NCBI GenBank assembly: GCA_002295635.1
Contig: DBHK01000027.1
Span: 124,001 to 188,000, forward strand
Direction of reading: 5' to 3'
Origin: UBA830 sp002295635
Lineage (GTDB): Bacteria > Pseudomonadota > Alphaproteobacteria > MPNO01 > UBA830
Length of the DNA: 64,000 bases
Part shown: piece after piece, positions 37,804-47,083 of the stretch
How the letters are laid out: the number at the start of each line of letters is the position of its first letter
How positions within the stretch are numbered: position 1 is the stretch's first letter
Program-made: the position numbers and the translations under genes
Notes under the pieces: model-generated
The model's input: the letters and a program-made list of their open reading frames with translations, nothing else
Databases searched by the model: none
What the model was told of the DNA's origin: nothing

Positions 37804-38675
37804 CAGACCTCTTCCCCGTCAGCAACATCATCAATAGTGAGAGGTGTCGCGTAGACACCAAGGAAGAAGGCACTCTCCGCGAGACCTATTTCTTTATCAA
37901 CAAGCCGCGCGATCCTGGGATCATCAGGGCACACGAACCCTTTTACTTCAGAGAGAAACGCCGACATCCCGTCAATCGGAGAGTCGAGACCGATCAGTCG
38001 TATTGGTTTAATACCTGCGGCGGAGATTGAATCATTAAGGCGTGCTCTGCTGATTTCCGGAGGGGTTTGAAAGAAAAAAAAGGTCCTGTCATCACCGCTT
38101 TCCGCTGGTTCAATAGATGCTACGCAGAGCGCGGCTTCATCATTACCTATAGTTGACGGGGAGAAGGGTAGACGTGCGCAGATCGACATATTTTTCCGAC
38201 TAGATATCCCGGCCAACGCGGGCCACCAAGCTTCTTCCTCGCTATCTTCGGGGATCGGTAAAACGCCGACCGTCGCTATCCCCTCCTGCACTGCGGTCAG
38301 TACGGAGCGAGCGGAGGAATGAGCAGATAACGTTGTTCCCACGCCAAAATGGTCCCTCGCCAAATCTCGACATAACCGGTCACCCCCTGGCGAGTGTACG
38401 GCGATCGAGAATTTACCCTGCAGGTGTACCATTGCGGAGATGATTTCGCGCCACAGCTGGATGATTGTGGCTTTCGGGAACGGTCCCGAATGCCGTGAGA
38501 TCAAGCGGCGTAGGATCTGCGCTTCACGGGCGGGTCGCCATACAGGTACTTCCCCTTTCGCCGCGCGTACCCCGGCTGCGATAGCAGCACGCTGCATTAG
38601 AAGATCATGCAGAGTATCATCGATACTATCGAGTTCTTCGCGGAGAGCGGTAAGTTTCGGTTTACCTTCAGACAT
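37803..38675 (-). CDS. chorismate mutase with a prephenate-dehydratase-like C-terminal region
   Basis: 290 residues from the ATG at 38675. The first about 90 residues are a type II (AroQ) chorismate mutase: LTALREELDSIDDTLHDLLMQ and then the R-x-A-x-E-A-Q-x-L pattern in RPAREAQILRRL. The remainder has a degenerate ligand-binding fold like that of prephenate dehydratase but without a clear TxF catalytic motif. It could be regulatory. First gene of the phenylalanine/tyrosine operon. The open frame continues 27 codons upstream without support. Confidence 0.83.
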   Translation of the reverse strand: MSEGKPKLTALREELDSIDDTLHDLLMQRAAIAAGVRAAKGEVPVWRPAREAQILRRLISRHSGPFPKATIIQLWREIISAMVHLQGKFSIAVHSPGGDRLCRDLARDHFGVGTTLSAHSSARSVLTAVQEGIATVGVLPIPEDSEEEAWWPALAGISSRKNMSICARLPFSPSTIGNDEAALCVASIEPAESGDDRTFFFFQTPPEISRARLNDSISAAGIKPIRLIGLDSPIDGMSAFLSEVKGFVCPDDPRIARLVDKEIGLAESAFFLGVYATPLTIDDVADGEEV

Positions 38676-38862
38676 GGTCCAGTCGTTTAAAAATACTAGA
38701 TGGGGCTGAATTCCGTATCTCGTTTTCACGAGAGAATTTCGCCTCGAAGGGCGCAATGTTTAGTCGTCGTGACCAACAAATGCAAAGAAAACATTGACAT
38801 AGATGGTGCGCAATCATAGCTATTCGGACCCGTTTCCTTGACCGTTAGGACGGTTTGCAAGA

Positions 38863-40041
38863 ATGACTGCGACCCGCGATATTCCCCCCGTTCCTCGGGA
38901 CACAGACGCAGAATTACCCGAGAATCGGGTAGAACTTGCTATAGACGAGCCGATGCGTCTGGTTTCCGGGGATGTTATAGGTCCGTTTACTGCGGCCTTT
39001 ACCACTTGTGGTGAACTAAATTCCGATAAATCTAATGCTATTCTGGTTTGCCATGCTCTCACAGGCGATCAGTATGTGCGGGACAACAATCCCGTGACTG
39101 ATAAGTCGGGTTGGTGGGGATTGATGGTCGGACCGGGTAAACCCCTTGATACAGAACGGTATTTCATAATCTGTATCAACGTCCTAGGTGGGTGTATGGG
39201 ATCTACAGGACCTCGCGATAATAATCCTGATACAGGGGAACCGTGGGGACTCGATTTCCCGGTCATAACGATTGCTGATATGGTCGGAGCCCAAGCTCTC
39301 TTGCTGGATTATCTTGGAATCGATCAGCTGTTCTGCGTCATCGGTGGGTCAATGGGTGCTATGCAGGTACTGGAATGGGCGTCGAGATACCCGGAACGAG
39401 TGTTTTCAGCGGTTCCTATCGCCGGCGCGGCACGTCATTCTGCCCAGAACATTGCGTTTCACGAAGTGGGCCGACAGGCAATTATGGCGGACCCTGATTG
39501 GCGTAAGGGCAACTATCTTCGCGAAGGAGCAAACCCCAAGGGTGGTTTATCAGTTGCGAGAATGGCCGCTCATATTACGTATCTATCCGAAACTGCCCTA
39601 CATCGTAAATTTGGCCGCCGGCTTCAAGCGCGCGATGCACTCAGTTTCGGTTTCGACGCAGATTTCCAAGTGGAGAGCTATCTTCGTCACCAAGGGAGTA
39701 CTTTCGTCGAACGCTTTGACGCAAATTCGTATCTCTATATCACCCGCGCAATGGATTATTTTGACCTAGCAGCGGAATACGACGGCGTATTGGCTGCAGC
39801 ATTCGAGAACACTTCGGTCAGGTTCTGTGTCATTTCGTTCACCAGTGACTGGCTTTTCCCGACTGAGGAAAGCCGAGAAGTGGTGCGAGCTCTCAACGCG
39901 GTCGCCGCGAATGTCAGTTTTGTAGAGATTGATACCGACAAGGGGCACGACGCTTTTCTACTAGAAGAACCTGAATTTTATGCCACAGTGTCGGGCTTTC
40001 TAGAGGGGGCCGCCGAACATCGCGGCCTGATAACAGAATGA
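38863..40041 (+). CDS. metX: homoserine O-acetyltransferase (MetX family)
   Basis: 392 residues, alpha/beta hydrolase fold. The nucleophile is S163 in GGSMGAMQVLEWA; CHALTGDQ, the acid in the LFPTEES segment and the His in KGHDAFLLE complete the triad. It activates homoserine for methionine synthesis; MetX family members can use succinyl-CoA instead, but MetY in this window supports acetyl. Overlaps metW by four bases. No SAM-II riboswitch could be recognised in the upstream 187 bases. Confidence 0.93.
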   Translation: MTATRDIPPVPRDTDAELPENRVELAIDEPMRLVSGDVIGPFTAAFTTCGELNSDKSNAILVCHALTGDQYVRDNNPVTDKSGWWGLMVGPGKPLDTERYFIICINVLGGCMGSTGPRDNNPDTGEPWGLDFPVITIADMVGAQALLLDYLGIDQLFCVIGGSMGAMQVLEWASRYPERVFSAVPIAGAARHSAQNIAFHEVGRQAIMADPDWRKGNYLREGANPKGGLSVARMAAHITYLSETALHRKFGRRLQARDALSFGFDADFQVESYLRHQGSTFVERFDANSYLYITRAMDYFDLAAEYDGVLAAAFENTSVRFCVISFTSDWLFPTEESREVVRALNAVAANVSFVEIDTDKGHDAFLLEEPEFYATVSGFLEGAAEHRGLITE

Positions 40042-40691
40042 ATGTACAAGGGAGAAAGGTATGCCTCGAAGCAACTCGCGCAACGTCGCTACCCCGACGA
40101 GATCTAGAAATCATCGCCGAAATGATCGACGAGGGTTGCAGGGTACTGGATATCGGCTGTGGAAATGGGGCATTGTTAGATTATCTTGGGCGAACCAAGG
40201 CGGTTGATGGTCGCGGTATCGAGCTCAGTCAGACAGGCGTGAATGCTTGTGTTGCTCATGGATTGTCGGTAATCCAGGGAAACGCCGATACTGACTTAGA
40301 ACACTATCCCGACGATGCCTTCGATTATGTCGTCCTGACGAGGACACTTCAGGCAACCCGCAATCCGCGTGACGTGGTCTCGCATTTAGTGCGAATAGGC
40401 CATCATGCCATCGTTTCATTCTCTAATTTCGGTCATTGGCGTGTGCGGCTACAGATACTTTTAAAGGGATGTATGCCGGTCGTGGGTGATGAAGGGGCGT
40501 ATTGGTACGACACCTCAAATATCCATCTTTGTACAATCCGGGATTTTTCGGCCTTGTGCGACGATCTCGGTCTGAAGGTTCAACGGGCTCTTTCGCTCTC
40601 TCGAGTCGGATCGGCCAGGGAGTTAAACTCTGCTGGTGCAGTCGCGAACATCCGGGGAGAAGAAGCGATCTTTCTATTGACGCGGGAATAA
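40038..40691 (+). CDS. metW: methionine biosynthesis protein MetW
   Basis: 217 residues. Methyltransferase-like fold with CRVLDIGCGNGALLDYL as SAM motif I, and a conserved end with YDTSNIHLCTIRDF. MetW works with MetX in methionine synthesis. It is coupled to metX by an ATGA overlap. It overlaps the convergent methyltransferase by 18 bases at its 3' end. Confidence 0.92.
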   Translation: MNVQGRKVCLEATRATSLPRRDLEIIAEMIDEGCRVLDIGCGNGALLDYLGRTKAVDGRGIELSQTGVNACVAHGLSVIQGNADTDLEHYPDDAFDYVVLTRTLQATRNPRDVVSHLVRIGHHAIVSFSNFGHWRVRLQILLKGCMPVVGDEGAYWYDTSNIHLCTIRDFSALCDDLGLKVQRALSLSRVGSARELNSAGAVANIRGEEAIFLLTRE

Positions 40692-41462
40692 GCTAGATCG
40701 GCAATTTCGGGTTTGCGTCGTGCCGCTCTCGGTACCTCTCCCGCCTACGGCTCTTACGTATCTACCCTTCTGCTCCTTTGTGGCCGAATCAACTGTGGTT
40801 GCTGACCCGGCGTAGATCTGTTTCTGTGCTTCTAAGAACAAGACACCGCCAACTGTTTTGAACCATTTAAAGCCTAACCTTTCTATAGGGCTTGCTGAAG
40901 CAAGAGCCATCCGTGATTTGGTCGGTGGTACGAACAAACCTGCTGACGACCCCTCTGGTTGAAACAAATTGTCGCGCAGAAGGCGAGATACTTGACCAGA
41001 AGTGTATGGGTGTCCGTGACCAAACGGTGTATTGTCAACTCGCGCCCATATGCCCCGTCGGTTGGGCACGACGATCAGAACCCGTCCGCCCTCGGTCATA
41101 ATCCGCCAAATTTCGCGAAGTAATTTGCGGAGATGTTCCGAACATTCAAGAGCATGGATTACAAGAATTCTATCCATCGAGACGTCGGGCAGGGGCAATT
41201 CGTCTTCGGATGCCAATGAGACAATATTACTGCCTTCCGTTGGCCATCGCATGCAGCCTTGTTGCGGAGGCATAAGCGCCACAACACGCTCTGATTCATC
41301 TACGAACGGACGTAAATAGGGAATCGGATAACCTATCCCTGCAACACTCATCCCATGGGTGTTCGGCCAAACCCCGCGGATGTGTCGTCGAATGATACGT
41401 TGTGCCGTATGCCCTAGCGGAGACTTATAAAAATCTCGCAGATCTATAACATCGTTATACAT
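40674..41462 (-). CDS. class I SAM-dependent methyltransferase
   Basis: 262 residues from the ATG at 41462 (MYNDVIDLRDFYKSPLG). A complete methyltransferase domain: GIGYPIPYLRPF as a variant of motif I, LPLPDVSMDRILVIHALE as the middle, and GGRVLIVVPNRRG. AAAGGAGGGG lies about 12 bases before the start, a rather long spacing. This gene next to gloB is a conserved alphaproteobacterial arrangement. Acceptor unknown. Overlaps metW at the 3' end. Confidence 0.83.
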   Translation of the reverse strand: MYNDVIDLRDFYKSPLGHTAQRIIRRHIRGVWPNTHGMSVAGIGYPIPYLRPFVDESERVVALMPPQQGCMRWPTEGSNIVSLASEDELPLPDVSMDRILVIHALECSEHLRKLLREIWRIMTEGGRVLIVVPNRRGIWARVDNTPFGHGHPYTSGQVSRLLRDNLFQPEGSSAGLFVPPTKSRMALASASPIERLGFKWFKTVGGVLFLEAQKQIYAGSATTVDSATKEQKGRYVRAVGGRGTESGTTQTRNCRSSLFPRQ

Positions 41463-41584
41463 ATTGCCAATATGCCCCTCCTTTGCGGTTCGGAAAAGAA
41501 ATACCACTCGCTGCGGTTGGCCGTGGGACCGCGGTTTGATAGATTTCAGGATGATTTTCAATCATTCTCGGGAGAGCCGCAAAT

Positions 41585-42355
41585 ATGTCTATGCTCGAAA
41601 TCCACCAGATTCCGACCCGTTCCGACAATTATGTTTATTTGCTGCGCGAGAGTTCGACTGGTAACGCGGCGGTGGTTGACCCTTCGGACGCTACCCCCGT
41701 CCTCGAGACCCTCGATATGTTTGGTTGGAACCTGACGCATGTTCTGGCTACCCACCATCATGATGACCATGTCGGTGGCGTGCCAGAGATAAAGGAAGTA
41801 ACCGGTTGTACCGTCGTTGGCCCCAAGGCGGACCGAGAGCGTATCCCGATGATAGATATTGAAATAGAGGATGGTGATACCTTCACGCTTCACGAAGCCG
41901 AAGCTAAGGTGTGGGATGTGCCTGGGCATACGTCAGGTCATATCGCCTACTGGTTCGCCGAGAGTCAGGCACTATTCTGCGGGGATACACTTTTCGCTCT
42001 CGGCTGTGGCCGTGTTTTTGAGGGCACTTACGAGCAAATGTATGGCTCAATCTCTAAGTTCAAGGAAGTTCCCGACGAAACTTGGGTGTATTGCGCACAT
42101 GAATACACTATCGGTAACGCAAAGTTTGCGCTGCACGTTGATCCAGACAATGTCCATTTGCAGGCATATGCTAGACAAATTGAGGCCCGACGGGAGGCTG
42201 GGGTCTCCACCGTGCCTTCACTTATGGGTGTGGAACGGCGAACAAATCCATTTCTTCGCGCCGATGACCCGGCACTCGCTGCCATTATCGGTATGGAAGG
42301 AAAAGCTCCAGTCGACGTTTTCGCCGAAATACGAGCGCGTAAGGATAATTTCTAA
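41585..42355 (+). CDS. gloB: hydroxyacylglutathione hydrolase (glyoxalase II)
   Basis: 256 residues. It hydrolyses S-lactoylglutathione to lactate and glutathione in methylglyoxal detoxification. The binuclear metal motif is H57-x-H59-x-D61-H62 (THHHDDHVGG); HTSGHIAYW and the C-terminal helical domain with YCAHEYT are present. Divergent from the methyltransferase; the downstream glutathione-transferase-like gene 52 bases later suits the glutathione theme. Confidence 0.94.
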   Translation: MSMLEIHQIPTRSDNYVYLLRESSTGNAAVVDPSDATPVLETLDMFGWNLTHVLATHHHDDHVGGVPEIKEVTGCTVVGPKADRERIPMIDIEIEDGDTFTLHEAEAKVWDVPGHTSGHIAYWFAESQALFCGDTLFALGCGRVFEGTYEQMYGSISKFKEVPDETWVYCAHEYTIGNAKFALHVDPDNVHLQAYARQIEARREAGVSTVPSLMGVERRTNPFLRADDPALAAIIGMEGKAPVDVFAEIRARKDNF

Positions 42356-42407
42356 GGTATCAAACCCTGTTGGACCGGCTCTCTCGGGCGAGAAAGGAAT
42401 AATAGAA

Positions 42408-43025
42408 ATGAAACTTCGTTGGTCGCCGACCTCTCCATTCGTGCGCAAGGTTATCGTGTTTATGAAAGAAAAAGGTATTGAGGACGCCGTCGAAAAGGAA
42501 AAGTCGAATCCATTAAGCCGAGAAGATCGCGCTGCTACACCTAGCCCGCTTGGACAGATTCCCTGCCTTATTACGGATGATGGCCTATCAATCTATGATT
42601 CGCCAGTCATTTTGGAGTTCTTGGATGTGGAGTGCTCTGGGCCGGAAATGTTACCTCGCGATGGAAAAGACAGATGGACTATTCTGATCCGACAGGCACT
42701 AGCTGACGGGATGATAGGTTCTATGGTCGTGTGTTTTGTCGAAAGCCTGAAAAAACCAGAACGTCAGTCCCCTAGTATTATGGCTCATAATAAAAACATA
42801 GTATTCAAAGGCATTTCTGAGCTAGAAAAAGATATTAGCGGTTTTGCCGGCAACATTGACGTAGGGACGATTTCAGTGGCTGTTGCGTTAGCATTTGCCG
42901 ATCAAACGTTTCCCGATGATGACTGGCGTGCAGATTGTCAATCACTAGCCGAGTGGTTTGATGAGTTCAACCAACGACCGTCCATGACCGAGTCGGCCTT
43001 GATCGATGCTCGAGAATTTAAATAA
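42408..43025 (+). CDS. glutathione S-transferase-like protein
   Basis: 205 residues from the ATG at 42408 with GAAAGGAA upstream. The open frame extends far upstream through gloB in another frame; that part is spurious. N-terminal thioredoxin-like domain with SPTSPFVRKVIVFMKEKGIE, PLGQIPCLITDDG (cis-Pro) and YDSPVILEFLD, then an all-helical domain. Probable glutathione-binding protein of the plant-type GST families; catalytic Ser may be S7 or S9. It may help gloB, which is next door. Confidence 0.85.
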   Translation: MKLRWSPTSPFVRKVIVFMKEKGIEDAVEKEKSNPLSREDRAATPSPLGQIPCLITDDGLSIYDSPVILEFLDVECSGPEMLPRDGKDRWTILIRQALADGMIGSMVVCFVESLKKPERQSPSIMAHNKNIVFKGISELEKDISGFAGNIDVGTISVAVALAFADQTFPDDDWRADCQSLAEWFDEFNQRPSMTESALIDAREFK

Positions 43026-43051
43026 AGTCTATCATGAAGTTCAACCGGCAC

Positions 43052-44833
43052 TTATCGACCGGGTTTGACAGGGGAAATCAAACCCTCAAGACACGCTTTT
43101 ATCTGCATACCTATGTATTTTGAGTAGATCCTGCACTGCGCGAAGCTGCCGGCAATGAACCATAATCCCGGTTGACCCGTCCGCATCCACATGTTGGACA
43201 TTTCCTGTTCGTCTTCATCCCAACCCCAAATCTGGCCCACTCGCTCTGCTACATCTTCACCCATCAGTTGTTGGACCATGGCTTCCGGGCCCTTATAGCC
43301 TGTGGAGAGGATTACCGTGTCCACAGGCTGAACCGTCCCATTCTTCAGGCGAACGCCGTCTGCAACAAAGCTATCAATATCATCATATTGTATAAGACCA
43401 ATCTCGCCATTCGCGATTAGATCAGAGCATCCAACATTGAAATAGTATCCGCCGCCGCGGTTCATGAACTTGAATTGCCAACCGTAGACATCGTCGTGAT
43501 CGATCCGGAAACCCGCGTTTTCAAGCCTTCCGATCAGGTCGGAATCCAGCCGGGCCGCTTCCTCTGCCATCCATTTATGGGCCGCCTTTAGCGGTTGTAA
43601 CGGCAGTGAAGAGGCAATCAAATCTTTGGTATCAAGAGAGATAGGTTCCTCATACAACGTGTAGGGCAGTTGGGCGGCGGGTTCCACGTTAAGAATAAGG
43701 GTCGGGCTGCGTTGCACTAGTGTTGCATGAACTAGGTTTGAGTGGAGATCTTGGGCAATATCGTGTCCACTAGTACCTGTGCCGATGATTAGGATGTTTG
43801 TTCCTGCGCGATCCTTCGAACTTTTATAGCTACTCGAATGCATTATCTCCCCTCGGAATGCATCAAGGGTGGGGATATTCGGTATATTCGGAATGCCGCT
43901 GATGCTAGTTGCCATCACGATATGCTTTGGACGTAATTTTCGTTTAGTGTCGCCCGCTAATGTGAGCTCAGCATTCCAGCGTCCGTCAGTTTTGTGGTAT
44001 TTCCCACCAGTAAAGGTCGCATTAGTCCAGTAATTCAGTTCCATAAGATCGACGTAGGCCTCAAACCAACCCGCCAATTTATCCTTTGGGATGTAGGTTG
44101 GCCAATTGGGCGGAAATTCGAGATAGGGGAAGTGGTTGACGTGCACTTGATTGTGCAGAACTAGCGCATGGTAGCGTTTGCGCCAGTTATCGCCAATGCG
44201 CTTGTGCGTATCCACGATCAGAGTGTCAACGCCAAGTTGAGTAAGTCTGGCCGCTGTCGATACACCCGCCTGGCCGCCCCCGACTATTAACACATCTGGA
44301 TCGTGATCTTCATATGCGGCTGCAATATTCCGCCGATCTTGCCAATTAGGTCCGGCGAAATCTCGAGAGTACACTTCGCCTGTGGGGCGAGCGGCGCCGA
44401 CTGTTTCTCTGTGCCCCGCAATGGAGTCAAGGGAAGTTAGAAGCGTCCAAGCCTTCAGCTTGCCGCCGTCACTCTTATCTGGCAACAAACGTAAGACACC
44501 ACGAGCATCTCCGTTTGTAGTACTGAAAGCATAAATTGCTTCAATCACATCTTCCTTGCCACCTCTTATCACAACGCGTGCTGGTACATCGGTTTCGTCT
44601 AGGCGGAATCCAGTCGCAGCGGCATCTGGCTGGCATTGCCTGAGAAGGTCAACTATCGATTCAGAACCGCTGACTGTTGTGATATTCCATGTAAGAGCAA
44701 GCAGGTCGCGCCAGTGGCTGTCTTTTAAGAATAGTGCACTAATCTCTCCGGGGTCACTTTTCGAAAGTGCTAAACCAAGTCGATTTAGCCAATCTTCGGC
44801 GATGACGGATAGGCTTTCGCCGATGGTGTCCAT
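43052..44833 (-). CDS. NTF2-like / flavin-containing monooxygenase fusion
   Basis: 593 residues from the ATG at 44833, which has AAGGGGC seven bases ahead. The first about 130 residues look like a SnoaL/NTF2-like domain (HWRDLLALTWNI). Then FAD-binding DVLIVGGGQAGVSTA, the FMO-type NW-KRYHALVLH segment and NADPH-binding NILIIGTGTSGHDIA. The C-terminus GLWFIAGSFAQCRIYSKY is typical. It is a class B monooxygenase-like enzyme (N-, S- or Baeyer-Villiger type); substrate unknown. It stands alone, with about 500 non-coding bases upstream. Confidence 0.85.
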   Translation of the reverse strand: MDTIGESLSVIAEDWLNRLGLALSKSDPGEISALFLKDSHWRDLLALTWNITTVSGSESIVDLLRQCQPDAAATGFRLDETDVPARVVIRGGKEDVIEAIYAFSTTNGDARGVLRLLPDKSDGGKLKAWTLLTSLDSIAGHRETVGAARPTGEVYSRDFAGPNWQDRRNIAAAYEDHDPDVLIVGGGQAGVSTAARLTQLGVDTLIVDTHKRIGDNWRKRYHALVLHNQVHVNHFPYLEFPPNWPTYIPKDKLAGWFEAYVDLMELNYWTNATFTGGKYHKTDGRWNAELTLAGDTKRKLRPKHIVMATSISGIPNIPNIPTLDAFRGEIMHSSSYKSSKDRAGTNILIIGTGTSGHDIAQDLHSNLVHATLVQRSPTLILNVEPAAQLPYTLYEEPISLDTKDLIASSLPLQPLKAAHKWMAEEAARLDSDLIGRLENAGFRIDHDDVYGWQFKFMNRGGGYYFNVGCSDLIANGEIGLIQYDDIDSFVADGVRLKNGTVQPVDTVILSTGYKGPEAMVQQLMGEDVAERVGQIWGWDEDEQEMSNMWMRTGQPGLWFIAGSFAQCRIYSKYIGMQIKACLEGLISPVKPGR

Positions 44834-45330
44834 GAAATTTGCCCCTTTTCGCAACTCTCCCAGAATAACAAATCTATATTCACAAGAAATCTGAAAATGT
44901 GCCCTTGGTCACCGGGTTGTTTCTTGGCATGCGGAACTCGCAATATATCGATTTAAGGCTGCCATTATACCAACACAATTTGTGCTCCAGCCATAAAAGC
45001 CCGCCAGCAGGATCTAATTACTTCAGACGAAGAATTACCTAGCCAGTGGAACGGCTAAGTAGATTTGTTGTTCGCTATTAGTTGACAAATACGGGCTGGT
45101 AGCGAATCTGGCAACGGAAACGCTTGCGTCACACTCCGTTGCCACAGATTAGCAATCTTCTTTCACCTAGGTGGAGACAATTCTGTGTGTGACTGCGGAA
45201 ATAAATGAAAATCTCGATATTTAAACCACTGCCGTTTTTCCAAGTTCTCTGCGCCTTCCCGGAAGAGATGGAGTGGCGGTGAGAGGCTGCCCTACGGATT
45301 ATCCGTAATAACGGCCCCAGTTGTTTTATG
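44834..45330. other. 497-base intergenic stretch
   Basis: Upstream of the FMO gene and downstream of phaA, both minus strand. No convincing ORF. It contains TTGACA at 45082-45087 on the plus strand and a bulged hairpin at 45105-45150 (separate entry). A complement TTGTCA element on the minus strand could be a -35 for the FMO gene, but its -10 is weak. The function is unknown. Confidence 0.4.
45105..45150. other. bulged 14-base-pair hairpin
   Basis: 45105-45118 can pair with 45135-45150 with a two-base bulge (43-44 on the right arm): AATCTG with CAGATT and GCAACGGA with TCCGTTGC. The loop is 16 bases. No T-run follows. It could be a regulatory hairpin, a phaA attenuator or a small RNA element. 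Confidence 0.4.
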
Positions 45331-46506
45331 TTAGTCGCGCTCTACGCACATGGCGATCCCCATGCCACCACCGATACAAAGCGTAGCGAGACCCTTCTTG
45401 GAGTCACGTTTCTGCATTTCGTACAAAAGAGTAGTCAGGACGCGGGCGCCGGATGCGCCGATTGGATGTCCAATCGCGATTGCGCCGCCGTTGACATTTA
45501 CTTTGTTCGCATCCCAGCCGAGATCCTTGTTTACCGCGCAGGCCTGCGCCGCAAATGCCTCGTTTGCCTCTATAAGATCTAAGTCGGCGGCCGACCAACC
45601 TGCTTTCTTAAGTGCCGACCGACTTGCAGGGATTGGCCCTGATCCCATGATAGCGGGCTCGACGCCGACCTGCGCCCAGGAAACAATCCGAGCCATCGGC
45701 TTGATATTGCGGCTTCGCGCCTCTTCTTCAGACATCAGTACGAGGGCTGCGGCTCCATCATTGATACCTGACGCATTCCCGGCCGTGACAGTACCCTCTT
45801 TATCAAAAGCGGGACGCAGAGCCCCAAGGGCTTCGGCGGTAACACCAGGCTTGGGATATTCATCTTCCTCGACCGTTACTTCACCCTTTCGGGTTTTGAC
45901 TGTAACCGGGATAATCTCATCTTTAAATTTGCCAGTTTTTTTAGCTGCTTCTGCCTTGTTCTGCGACGATGCTGCGAATTCATCCTGCTGTTCACGAGTG
46001 ATCTGCCATTTTTCTGCAACGTTTTCCGCAGTTACACCCATATGATAGCCGTTGAAAGAATCCCATAGGCCGTCCTTTATCATAGTATCAACAAATTCTG
46101 TGCTACCCATCTTTGTGCCGCTGCGGAGGTTAGAGGCATGTGGTGCCATACTCATCGATTCTTGACCTCCCGCGACAACGATACCGGAGTCACCATTCTG
46201 GATGGCTTGTAAGCCCATGGCGACTGATTTCAGTCCGGATCCACACAGCTGGTTGACGCCATAGGCTGGTACTTCAACAGGTAGTCCTGCGCCAATGGAT
46301 GCTTGACGGGCCGGATTCTGACCTTGGGCTGCAGTCAGGATCTGACCCATGATGACTTCAGATACATCGTCGGGCCCGACACCAGCTCGTTCGAGGGCGG
46401 CTTCGATCGCTACCCTGCCAAGATCGGATGCGGACAGAGAGCTAAGGGATCCGTTGAACGATCCTACCGGCGTACGCGCGGCGCTTGCAATTACGACATT
46501 GGTCAT
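45331..46506 (-). CDS. phaA: acetyl-CoA acetyltransferase (thiolase)
   Basis: 391 residues, complete. It condenses two acetyl-CoA to acetoacetyl-CoA for polyhydroxybutyrate synthesis and ketone metabolism. Nucleophile C88 in NQLCGSG, H347 in GHPIGASGAR and C377 in CIGGGMG are all present. AAGGGAAATCCG precedes the ATG. It is divergent from phaR with a 636-base gap holding PhaR-like boxes. No phaB, phaC or phasin gene is in the window. Confidence 0.93.
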   Translation of the reverse strand: MTNVVIASAARTPVGSFNGSLSSLSASDLGRVAIEAALERAGVGPDDVSEVIMGQILTAAQGQNPARQASIGAGLPVEVPAYGVNQLCGSGLKSVAMGLQAIQNGDSGIVVAGGQESMSMAPHASNLRSGTKMGSTEFVDTMIKDGLWDSFNGYHMGVTAENVAEKWQITREQQDEFAASSQNKAEAAKKTGKFKDEIIPVTVKTRKGEVTVEEDEYPKPGVTAEALGALRPAFDKEGTVTAGNASGINDGAAALVLMSEEEARSRNIKPMARIVSWAQVGVEPAIMGSGPIPASRSALKKAGWSAADLDLIEANEAFAAQACAVNKDLGWDANKVNVNGGAIAIGHPIGASGARVLTTLLYEMQKRDSKKGLATLCIGGGMGIAMCVERD

Positions 46507-46608
46507 CGGATTTCCCTTAACTTGTTATCTGGCCGGTACAAAGTCCCAACCATTTCGACTCGCATTTTCGATGATATAGAACTAATTGTTCATGCTTTCA
46601 ACGAAGAG

Positions 46609-46677
46609 TGCTGCGTCGCATTATTTATATGACTATGTATTTGTTATGAATTCGATACTTAATTGCTGCATCGCATT
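46609..46677. repeat. 14-base direct repeat, possible PhaR boxes
   Basis: Copies at 46609-46622 and 46664-46677 agree at 13 of 14 positions (TGCTGCGTCGCATT and TGCTGCATCGCATT), 55 bases apart, about 100 and 160 bases upstream of phaA. Each holds CTGC-N3-GCA. Confidence 0.6.
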
Positions 46678-47055
46678 CATAGATCATCGATCCAATCTTC
46701 TACTAGCTTCTACACCCGATTGCAGACGATGTCGTTTGCGACCATTCCGATCTACCCGGCTACCGTAGTTAAGCGATCGGCAGTTAGTATGCAATCGACT
46801 AAGGCTACGCAAGGGGCTCGCGGCATGACATCATCATTCGCCCGCAAACCACCAATTTTAGGTTTATTTTATATGGCTGGGTCTCTACTGGTTATAGCGA
46901 ATTCCCATGCGACTCTGGGGTCGGTGGCCGACAGGGAAAGGTGTTGTTGCTATCGATCTATGTGCCGATAGGCAAGTTCGCTGGGGATCTGGAGCGTCAG
47001 ATATACTGTACTATAATGGAGGTCGTTCACGTTCGATAGAATACGGAAATCGTCG

Positions 47056-47083
47056 GCATTGCATCAAGTGATTGATGCAATGC
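47056..47083. promoter_or_regulatory. 11-base perfect inverted repeat before phaR
   Basis: GCATTGCATCA at 47056-47066 pairs with TGATGCAATGC at 47073-47083 with six bases between. It lies 60 bases upstream of the phaR ATG and overlaps the third PhaR-like box. A plausible operator for autoregulation. Confidence 0.55.

Noticed and set aside
38676..38862. SAM-II riboswitch before metX
   Set aside because: Such riboswitches are known before metX in alphaproteobacteria, but no matching pseudoknot elements could be recognised; only a small TCTCGT/ACGAGA hairpin was seen.
41871..42407. Upstream extension of the glutathione-transferase frame through gloB
   Set aside because: It is out of frame with the strongly conserved gloB; the protein-like part begins at the ATG at 42408.
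46663..46971. Plus-strand open frame of 102 codons between phaA and phaR
   Set aside because: No family likeness, no ribosome site, rare composition and it covers the PhaR-like boxes; treated as non-coding.
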